DNA from: an uncultured Ruminococcus sp.
Lineage (GTDB): Bacteria; Bacillota; Clostridia; Oscillospirales; Ruminococcaceae
Direction: 5' to 3'
Assembly (NCBI GenBank): GCA_937894495.1
Contig: CALCRR010000229.1
Coordinates: 1-20,606 of the forward strand
Length of the DNA: 20,606 bases
The position numbers and the translations under genes are program-made. The notes beneath the pieces were generated by a model. The model had not been told where the DNA came from. It saw only the letters and a program-made list of their open reading frames with translations, and searched no databases. Below are positions 15,213 through 20,606 of this stretch, piece after piece (within the stretch, counting starts at the first letter, position 1; every line of letters starts with the position of its first letter).

Positions 15213-16985
15213 TTAATGTATATTCTTCCTGCGTCTTATCTCCTCCAGCGACTTCAAAAAATCGCCGTCGTCTGATACATCGCTTTTTTCACTGCTTTTC
15301 TTATAGTTTTTCAGCACCGAGATATAGTCGGCTGCCACCTTTTCATCTACCGTCAGGTCATCGAACTTCTCTATAACTCCTGTTAGCTTGCCCACCTCGT
15401 CGGGTGAAAATTCGCCGTTAAATGAAGATACCGAGCAGTCCTCGTCATTTTCCAGCTTTCTTATAATGCTCTCATAGACCCTCCTGTTAAAATCGGTGAC
15501 AAATTCATCGGGCGTGATCCTTGCTTTTATCTCCCCCAGCCTATCGGGGTGAGTAAAAAGGTAGTAGATGATACCGCTTTCGGCGTAGGCTTCCTTGCGG
15601 TGCAGGTTTGCCTCGGGGTTGAGCTCGTCCCTGGGGCGGTTGGTGAAATTCACCGTTCTGCTCCAGTCCTTTTTGGTATAAGCATACCGCTCTTTTTTAA
15701 TGAGCGAGTTTACCTCCTGCAAAACGGCGTTTTTGCTCACACCCTCCTCCTGTGCCACCTTGGCGATGTACAGCTCACGCTCAACGGGAGACCTGATAGC
15801 CGCCAGCACCTTATAAGCCTTTCTGAGATAATCTATCTTACCAAGCTCCGTATCGGTATCTATCCCCTGCCTGCACTTTTTAAGCTCAAAGGCGATAGCT
15901 CCGTCAGAGGAATTCAGCAGGTGCCTGAAATGGTCTGCGCCGAATTTATGTATATACTCGTCGGGGTCCTTAGCCCCCTGCATATGCAGCACCGATATTT
16001 TAAGCCCCGTTTCCCTCAAAAGCCCTATCGCCTTAGCCGCAGCCTTCTGCCCGGCTTCGTCAGAGTCATAGCAGATGACCACCTGCTCGGCATAGTTTGA
16101 GATTATCTTCACCTGCTCGGGAGTTAAAGCTGTGCCGCAGCTTGCCACTGCGTTCTCAAACCCTGCCTGATTTAGAGATATGACATCAAGGTTACCCTCG
16201 CAGAGAAGTATCTGCTTATCCTTCACCGCCTGGTCCTTGGCAAAGTTCATTGAGAACAAAAACCTGTTTTTTGAGTAGCACAGGGTGTCCTTTGAGTTGA
16301 GATATTTTCGCTTGTCATCATTAGACAAGGCACGCCCGCCGAAGCCCACTATGTGACCTGCCAGATCAATAAAGGGGAACATTGCACGGTCAACAAAAAA
16401 ATCAAAGGTCTTGCCTGTTTTCTGCGACCGTGAGATCAGCGAGCCTGCGATAAGCTCCTCCTCGGTATAGCCCTCAGCCAGCATATGGTTTTTAAGCGCC
16501 GACCAGCTGTTGGGGGCAAAACCCATGCCGTATTTTTTGATAGTCTCGGGTCTTAGCTTTCTCACATTTATAAGATATTCAAGGCAGCCCCGACCCTCGG
16601 GGGTCTTTAGCTGCGAATAGAAGAACCTTGCAGCCGCCTTGTTCATCTCATACATACGCTTGCGGTCATCGGTGCGCTTTGTATATCCTCTGTCCTCGGG
16701 CAGCGGTATGCCGCTTCGCTCGGCAAGCAGCTTCACGGCTTCCCAATAGTCCAGATTATTGTACTTCATCGTAAATGTGATGACATCTCCCCCTGCGCCG
16801 CAGCCGAAGCAGTGAAAAAATTCCCTGTCGGGGTGAACGTGGCAGGAGGGCGTTTTCTCGTTATGGAAAGGACAGAGGCAGACATAGTCACGGCCTGTCC
16901 TTTTAAGTGTAACATACTGCCCCATTATCTCATGGATAGGGTTAGCAGCCTTTAGTCTTTCAATAAACTCCGCAGGCAGCGGCAT
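15213..16985 (-). CDS. dnaG: DNA primase
   Basis: This primase makes the RNA primers for DNA replication and acts with the replicative helicase. The 590-aa protein has the N-terminal CHC2 zinc finger (C38-x2-H41 and C59-x2-C62). A primase core follows, then the TOPRIM domain with the acidic motif CEGNLDVISL and the metal-binding YDSDEAG. The C-terminal ~150 residues are the helicase-interaction region, less conserved as expected. The ATG at 16985 is preceded by a GGGGGTG Shine-Dalgarno. The order dgt, (134-aa gene), dnaG, rpoD is the Clostridial version of the macromolecular synthesis operon; rpsU is not next to it here. Confidence 0.97.
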   Translation of the reverse strand: MPLPAEFIERLKAANPIHEIMGQYVTLKRTGRDYVCLCPFHNEKTPSCHVHPDREFFHCFGCGAGGDVITFTMKYNNLDYWEAVKLLAERSGIPLPEDRGYTKRTDDRKRMYEMNKAAARFFYSQLKTPEGRGCLEYLINVRKLRPETIKKYGMGFAPNSWSALKNHMLAEGYTEEELIAGSLISRSQKTGKTFDFFVDRAMFPFIDLAGHIVGFGGRALSNDDKRKYLNSKDTLCYSKNRFLFSMNFAKDQAVKDKQILLCEGNLDVISLNQAGFENAVASCGTALTPEQVKIISNYAEQVVICYDSDEAGQKAAAKAIGLLRETGLKISVLHMQGAKDPDEYIHKFGADHFRHLLNSSDGAIAFELKKCRQGIDTDTELGKIDYLRKAYKVLAAIRSPVERELYIAKVAQEEGVSKNAVLQEVNSLIKKERYAYTKKDWSRTVNFTNRPRDELNPEANLHRKEAYAESGIIYYLFTHPDRLGEIKARITPDEFVTDFNRRVYESIIRKLENDEDCSVSSFNGEFSPDEVGKLTGVIEKFDDLTVDEKVAADYISVLKNYKKSSEKSDVSDDGDFLKSLEEIRRRKNIH

Positions 16986-17018
16986 AATGTCGGCACCCCC
17001 TTTCAGACCTGATAAAAT

Positions 17019-17423
17019 CTACCCTCTATGCGATCTGCGCCATTTATCCGCAAAGTCTTCCTGTTTTTTCGTATCGGGGAAATCGGTGATATCACAGTAG
17101 TCCCAGATATTCACCACATCTTTCATAAGCGCCTGTTTTCCCGGCTCAACAAGATAAATTTTAGGTGAATAAGCCATCATTGCAGATTGAACTGCATTGA
17201 TAAGCGAGCCGCTGCACCTTAGCCCAAGCCCCTTTTCCAGCAGCTTGTCTCTCAGCTCCTGATAAGCTGTAAAATAGCCCTCTGAGCCGGCGGTCACAGC
17301 GTTATTTTCAACTGTTATTTTAAGAATTATATCGTCAGAGCTCTCCCCCTCGTCAGCATAAACTGCACCCTCAAGCTCACAGGCACGGTTCAGGTCATAA
17401 AGCTTAACGTCATACTTCTCCAT
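17019..17423 (-). CDS. Conserved-looking protein of unknown function (134 aa)
   Basis: The 134-aa product is acidic, soluble and without a signal peptide or TM helix. It begins MEKYDVKLYDLNRACELEGAV, has a predicted alpha/beta pattern, and includes the segment GLGLRCSGSLINAVQSAMMA and an aromatic/acidic end (VNIWDYCDITDFP). An excellent AAGGAGGTGA Shine-Dalgarno precedes the ATG at 17423. It lies 36 nt after dgt and 33 nt before dnaG, all in one direction, so it is expressed with the replication and transcription genes. The pattern is reminiscent of small proteins in other gut Clostridia, but I cannot name a family. Confidence 0.75.
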   Translation of the reverse strand: MEKYDVKLYDLNRACELEGAVYADEGESSDDIILKITVENNAVTAGSEGYFTAYQELRDKLLEKGLGLRCSGSLINAVQSAMMAYSPKIYLVEPGKQALMKDVVNIWDYCDITDFPDTKKQEDFADKWRRSHRG

Positions 17424-17459
17424 AAGTTCACCTCCTTAAGCACAGCTATGTAATTATCC

Positions 17460-18500
17460 CTATATTACCGTCCAGGTCTTAGGTATAAAAAGCTCCTTGA
17501 ACATCTCAATGGCATAGCCGTCGGTCATGCCCGAGATATAATCGCACACTGCCCTGTCAACGCCGTAGTGATAGGCGAGGTTTATATACATGGCAGGCAG
17601 CTTCTGGATATGACCCACGTAATGCTCATACAAAAAGGCTATCATATCCTTAGCCTTGACCTCCTCAGACTTGCATTTGGGGTTTGTATAAACGCTGTCG
17701 AACATGAATTTGTGCAGCGCCTTATAAGCCTTGTCGATCTCTTCTGTCATGGCGATGGTATAGTCGTGGTCTTTAAGCTGCACGTCATCGCTGTCACGGC
17801 AGTCGATAATACCGTTTCCCACCAGTGAGCTCACCAGCGTGGTTATCCTCTCAGACTTAGAGTGACCCAGCACCGCCGTGATATCCTTGGGTATATCATC
17901 TTCCTTTAAAATCCCTGCTCTTATAGAGTCGTCGATATCGTGATTTATGTAGGCGATAACATCTGCATACCTTACCGCATAGCCCTCTAAAGTTTTAGCT
18001 ATCATATTGGTGTGCTTTAAAATACCGTCCCTTACCTCCTCGGTGAGGTTCAGCCCATCGCCGTCATTTTCCAGAATATCAACCACCCTGAGACTTTGCT
18101 CATAGTGGTGAAAGCCGTCGGGGGAGAGCTCGTTTAACATTCTCTCCCCGGCGTGCCCGAAGGGAGTATGCCCCAGATCATGACCCAGCGCGATAGCTTC
18201 GGTAAGGTCCTCATTAAGTCTCAGCGCTCTGGAGATAGTTCTTGCTATCTGGCTTACCTCCAGCGTATGGGTCAATCTTGTTCGGTAGTGGTCGCCTGCA
18301 GGTGATAAAAACACCTGAGTTTTATGCTTTAATCTTCTGAAAGAATTGCAGTGCAGTATCTTGTCCCTGTCCCTCTGGAACTCTGTTCTAAGGTCGCATT
18401 TATCAGCCTTGCGCTGCCTGCCCTTGGTCTCACAGGAGCGGCAGGCTTGCTCACACAAAAGGGTCATCTCAAAGCTCTCATACTGTTCTCTTGGAAGCAT
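17460..18500 (-). CDS. dgt: Deoxyguanosinetriphosphate triphosphohydrolase-like HD protein
   Basis: This is an HD-superfamily dNTPase of the short (type 2) class, which hydrolyses dNTPs to deoxynucleosides and triphosphate. The 346-aa protein matches the family strongly: RTEFQRDRDKILHCNSFRRLKHKTQVF, GDHYRTRLTHTLEVSQIART, and IALGHDLGHTPFGHAGE carrying the H107-D108 metal pair. H78 is the first metal ligand. The N-terminus is unusual: where relatives have Ser, Thr, Lys or Ala, it carries C16-x3-C20-x2-C23. The ATG at 18500 has AAGGAGG upstream. It is the first gene of the dgt-dnaG-rpoD unit. It is more likely a pool-sanitising dNTPase than a strict dGTPase, since type 2 members vary in specificity. 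Confidence 0.92.
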   Translation of the reverse strand: MLPREQYESFEMTLLCEQACRSCETKGRQRKADKCDLRTEFQRDRDKILHCNSFRRLKHKTQVFLSPAGDHYRTRLTHTLEVSQIARTISRALRLNEDLTEAIALGHDLGHTPFGHAGERMLNELSPDGFHHYEQSLRVVDILENDGDGLNLTEEVRDGILKHTNMIAKTLEGYAVRYADVIAYINHDIDDSIRAGILKEDDIPKDITAVLGHSKSERITTLVSSLVGNGIIDCRDSDDVQLKDHDYTIAMTEEIDKAYKALHKFMFDSVYTNPKCKSEEVKAKDMIAFLYEHYVGHIQKLPAMYINLAYHYGVDRAVCDYISGMTDGYAIEMFKELFIPKTWTVI

Positions 18501-18542
18501 ACTGCCTATCCCTCCTTATGCTCAAAGCAGGTGTATTAATGG

Positions 18543-18570
18543 ATCATACTTTTTATAAAAGTGTTGCTAA
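18543..18570 (-). promoter_or_regulatory. Possible promoter of the dgt-dnaG-rpoD operon
   Basis: On the minus strand TTAGCA (18570-18565) and TATGAT (18548-18543) are separated by 16 nt, each with four to five of six consensus matches. They lie about 40 nt upstream of the dgt ATG in the AT-rich gap after the hydrolase gene. No strong GC terminator separates the hydrolase from dgt, so read-through is also possible. Confidence 0.45.
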
Positions 18571-18597
18571 GATAAATCATAATTTAAACTTTTCTTT

Positions 18598-19359
18598 TCA
18601 TGAAGAAATGATATTTCCCTTATAGCCTTTGTATGCTTTATCGACCTCTTTTAACAATCTTTCAGGTTCTAATAAAAGCGAGCCGTGTCCTCGTCCCCTG
18701 AAAACTTTGTGTGCAAAATGATATTTGGATTTATCTACTTTTTTCAGTACTTGCTTCAAACCGATTTCTTTTTCACCATGCCACAAATAACTATCCGCAA
18801 GATTGAAGGCTTCATGCTTGTATCTGTACGGCATCATTGAATATTCAAGGTTATATAACGTTGTTTTTGACGCTTTGGTATAAAGCATCGAGCTGATGTC
18901 TTCACCTAAAAAAGGGTTCAATAAATTCATATGCTGAAAAGCAAAATATTCTAATCCTGTAATCGTATGAGCCAAAGCTCTTTTTGTAATATCAAATCTG
19001 AAATCAGGATATTCCAGTATTGTGTAACCGTCACCAATTGCAGTATGTACTTTGATTCTTGAATCAAGCAGGATTTCCGTCATTATCATTACTCCAAGAG
19101 ATTCCCCGAGAATAATATCTATTTTGCCATCGAAATTCGCAACAAGATAATCTGCTATCTTTTTAGCCTCATCAATAACACTTGTCGCATCTACATCAGG
19201 CTCAGTGGTATTGAATCCATCCTCTGCTACGGCAATTATATGATATTTATGTTTTGCGAGTTTAATGAATTTTCCAAAGCTCATTTTCCATGTGGTATCG
19301 ACTCCATGAAGAAGCAGAAGTGTGGTTTTATTTTCTTTTCCGAACTCAAAATATTTCAT
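18598..19359 (-). CDS. Alpha/beta hydrolase, AT-rich
   Basis: The 253-aa product is an alpha/beta-hydrolase-fold protein with no signal peptide. It has LLLLHG (oxyanion loop), nucleophile S87 in GESLG, and a late His (H225 in GRGHGSLL). The acid may be E196 or E198 in WHGEKE. The N-terminus MKYFEFGKENKTTLLLLHG is typical of small cytosolic esterase/lipase or aminoacrylate-peptidase-like members, but the substrate cannot be read from the sequence. The ATG at 19359 has AAAGGAAG upstream. Codons are clearly more AT-rich (AAA, TTT, GAT, ATT) than in dgt, dnaG or yigZ on either side, and AT-rich spacers flank the gene. This suggests a recently acquired gene with its own promoter. Confidence 0.85.
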   Translation of the reverse strand: MKYFEFGKENKTTLLLLHGVDTTWKMSFGKFIKLAKHKYHIIAVAEDGFNTTEPDVDATSVIDEAKKIADYLVANFDGKIDIILGESLGVMIMTEILLDSRIKVHTAIGDGYTILEYPDFRFDITKRALAHTITGLEYFAFQHMNLLNPFLGEDISSMLYTKASKTTLYNLEYSMMPYRYKHEAFNLADSYLWHGEKEIGLKQVLKKVDKSKYHFAHKVFRGRGHGSLLLEPERLLKEVDKAYKGYKGNIISS

Positions 19360-19404
19360 AATTCTTCCTTTCTTTTTTGCAATATCAAATTCCGATTTAT
19401 CTTA

Positions 19405-19433
19405 TTAATATCACATAAAGTAAGAAGGGACAA
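19405..19433 (-). promoter_or_regulatory. Possible promoter of the alpha/beta hydrolase
   Basis: On the minus strand TTGTCC (19433-19428), a 17-nt spacer and TATTAA (19410-19405) with an upstream TGA give a plausible extended -10 promoter, about 46 nt before the ATG. The rest of the AT-rich gap 19360-19492 shows no gene. Confidence 0.45.
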
Positions 19434-19486
19434 ATGAATTTATGATGTTTATTTTTTCTCCCTACTTATTTATACCATTATAACCT

Positions 19487-19516
19487 CAAAAATGCCTTTA
19501 TTTTTACATAAAGGCA
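19487..19516 (-). terminator. Terminator after the YigZ gene
   Basis: A perfect 9-bp stem pairs TGCCTTTAT (19493-19501) with ATAAAGGCA (19508-19516) around a 6-nt loop. On the minus strand it is followed by TTTTTG. It lies 27 nt after the YigZ stop and insulates it from the hydrolase gene. Confidence 0.85.
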
Positions 19517-19543
19517 CAAAATCTTTGTATATTATCACAAATA

Positions 19544-20164
19544 TCAAGCAAAATCAGCTGTCAGATTTGTTTCTTCTGTCAATTCCAGCTGACCGTTTGA
19601 GATATCTGTCAGGCGCTTTTTCAGCTCGCTCACCAGTTCGGACTTTACCAGCACTGACATATTTACAGCGTCTGCAAAATCCTCCTTTTCGGTTATCACC
19701 CCGAACTCTGGCAGGGTATAGCTTATTTTGCCGTAAAGGTTGTAGTCGCAGCTAAAGCTTATCCTCGAGCACTCGCACATCACCATTTTTCTGGCAGCAT
19801 TCACCGCCAGAGAGCACGCCTGGGAATAGGCTCTCACCAGACCGCTGGCACCCAGCAGCACGCCGCCGAAATACCTTGTTACCACAACGCACACATCGGT
19901 GAGCCCTGCCTTGGTTATAACGTCCAGCACAGGCACTCCCCCCGTGCCCTGGGGCTCGCCGTCATCAGAATACCTGGAGGTATTGCCCTCCCTTATGACA
20001 TAGGCATACACATTATGCCTTGCCTTGCGGTTCTCGGCTTTTATCTTATTTATAAAATCCACAGCCTCGTCGGCGGTCTTTACAGGCATTATATGGCCTA
20101 TAAACTCCGACTTTTTCTCAACAAAGCTGTCGCTGGCATATTCGTAAACGGTGGTGTAGCTCAT
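19544..20164 (-). CDS. yigZ: YigZ / IMPACT family protein
   Basis: The 206-aa product has the conserved UPF0029 (IMPACT) N-terminal domain: SEFIGHIMPVKTADEAVDFI, ARHNVYAYVI, the signature RYSDDGEPQGTGGVP at about 64-78, and VTRYFGGVLLGASGLVRAYSQA. A C-terminal beta-rich domain of about 70 residues follows, as in E. coli YigZ. The biochemical role is not firmly known; eukaryotic IMPACT acts in translational control through GCN1/GCN2. The frame is open upstream to 20293, but that extension reads through the rpmE terminator and overlaps rpmE. The ATG at 20164 (MSYTTVYEY) starts the family N-terminus, with a weak GGGGA site upstream. I saw no convincing dedicated promoter. Confidence 0.92.
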   Translation of the reverse strand: MSYTTVYEYASDSFVEKKSEFIGHIMPVKTADEAVDFINKIKAENRKARHNVYAYVIREGNTSRYSDDGEPQGTGGVPVLDVITKAGLTDVCVVVTRYFGGVLLGASGLVRAYSQACSLAVNAARKMVMCECSRISFSCDYNLYGKISYTLPEFGVITEKEDFADAVNMSVLVKSELVSELKKRLTDISNGQLELTEETNLTADFA

Positions 20165-20195
20165 ACATTTTCCCCGAAATTCGCATAAAGATGTG

Positions 20196-20225
20196 AAAAA
20201 AGAGCGGAATTTTATCCGCTCTTTT
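20196..20225 (-). terminator. Terminator after rpmE
   Basis: An 11-bp stem, AAAAGAGCGGA on each strand (20198-20208 paired with 20215-20225), closes a 6-nt loop and on the minus strand ends in TTTTTTCAC. It lies 13 nt after the L31 stop and shortly before the yigZ ATG, so yigZ would be read through it or from an unseen promoter. Confidence 0.9.
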
Positions 20226-20237
20226 GCTTCCAAAAAA

Positions 20238-20438
20238 TTAGTCAAGATTAAATCTCTTCTTAAATCTGTCAACACGTCCGCCGCTGTCAACAAGCTTCTG
20301 CTTGCCTGTGTAGAACGGGTGGCACTTTGAGCATATCTCGACCTTGATATTCTCCTTAGTGGAGCGTGTGTTTATCACATTGCCGCAAGCGCAGGTGATA
20401 GTGGTCTCAACATACTTAGGGTGTATTCCTTCTCTCAC
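20238..20438 (-). CDS. rpmE: Ribosomal protein bL31 (zinc-binding type)
   Basis: This is a 66-aa protein of the large ribosomal subunit. It matches L31 almost throughout: REGIHPKYVETTITCACGN, KVEICSKCHPFYTGKQK and GGRVDRFKKRF. C16-x-C18 and C36-x2-C39 form the zinc site, so this is the zinc (C+) type rather than the Cys-free paralogue made under zinc starvation. The start is the GTG at 20438, seven to eight bases after AAGGAGG (20453-20447). The longer frame from 20477 would place the Shine-Dalgarno inside the gene and is rejected. It is expressed from a consensus promoter at the window edge through a structured leader. Confidence 0.95.
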   Translation of the reverse strand: MREGIHPKYVETTITCACGNVINTRSTKENIKVEICSKCHPFYTGKQKLVDSGGRVDRFKKRFNLD

Positions 20439-20474
20439 TTGAATGACCTCCTTCCAAACTAAAAATATATGGCT

Positions 20475-20566
20475 CATAGAAGCCCATCATCCTTAGTTCA
20501 GACAGTAGTTCTATGCAGCATTTTGATAATAACGCCTATGGGACACCCCCATTAGAGCTGTCCCAT
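20475..20566 (-). ncRNA. Structured 5' leader of rpmE (candidate L31 autoregulatory leader)
   Basis: The mRNA leader between the promoter and the L31 start holds two inverted repeats. One is 8 bp, ATGGGACA/TGTCCCAT (20538-20545 with 20559-20566). The other is 7 bp, CATAGAA/TTCTATG (20475-20481 with 20509-20515). No protein is encoded. Ribosomal-protein leaders for L31 are known in Firmicutes, and the position fits autoregulation, but I cannot confirm a match to a known model. Confidence 0.5.
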
Positions 20567-20578
20567 TCAGACTAAATT

Positions 20579-20606
20579 ATTATACCATCATTTATGTGAT
20601 TTGTCA
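20579..20606 (-). promoter_or_regulatory. Consensus promoter of rpmE (one base beyond window)
   Basis: On the minus strand the window opens with TGACA (20606-20602), then a 17-nt spacer and a perfect TATAAT (20584-20579). If the base beyond the edge is T, this is TTGACA-17-TATAAT, identical in form to the argF promoter. Transcription would start near 20572, giving a leader of about 130 nt. Confidence 0.8.

Noticed and set aside
18548..18562. ACTTTTTATAAAAGT palindrome as a terminator for the hydrolase gene
   Set aside because: The stem is almost entirely A/T with no following T-run, too weak to call.
20165..20293. Longer YigZ start at 20293
   Set aside because: It would run through the rpmE terminator and the end of rpmE, and the family N-terminus begins at 20164.

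Overview
The window is a chimera. Bases 1-13 match the 3' end of the common Illumina adapter. About 14-2457 is a very AT-rich, Asn- and Cys-rich open frame with a eukaryote-like design: tandem Cys-rich repeats, many N-glycosylation sequons, one C-terminal membrane helix and a short basic tail. At about 2455-2462 composition and codon use switch abruptly to those of a mid-GC Firmicute. Everything from there to the end looks like one bacterial chromosome segment, most likely a gut Clostridia/Oscillospiraceae member of Ruminococcus type. This rests on the dgt-dnaG-rpoD order, the strong AGG/ATA codon use, the promoter and SD style and the protein sequences; the genus is an inference.

Plus strand, 2460-11004: an arginine biosynthesis cluster. 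A 5'-truncated membrane protein is followed by argC (short form), a GH3-like lipoprotein, argJ, argB, a two-TM YcxB-like protein, a 62-aa membrane protein and argD. Then argF follows with its own consensus sigma-A promoter (TTGACA-17-TATAAT), and a 140-aa four-TM protein ends the cluster. The enzymes cover glutamate to citrulline by the cyclic, ArgJ-dependent route; argG, argH and carAB are not in the window. A strong bidirectional terminator at 11017-11053 separates this block from the next.

Minus strand, 11069-18500: reading in transcription order, dgt, an unknown 134-aa protein, dnaG, rpoD (primary sigma factor), an Rrf2-family regulator and a GH25-like membrane protein, then a terminator, then a separately promoted asparagine-synthetase-like gene. 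Three of these look damaged or repurposed. The Rrf2 frame has an in-frame TAG that cuts the DNA-binding half from the Cys-rich half. The GH25 protein lacks the catalytic Asp and Glu. The asparagine synthetase lacks the first ~70 residues of its glutaminase domain, including the nucleophilic Cys.

Minus strand, 18598-20606: an AT-richer alpha/beta hydrolase that may be acquired, a YigZ/IMPACT protein, and rpmE (ribosomal protein L31, GTG start). rpmE follows a ~130-nt structured leader and a consensus promoter that runs one base off the window edge. No tRNA, rRNA, CRISPR array, insertion sequence or origin was seen, and no gene-free stretch exceeds 300 bases.
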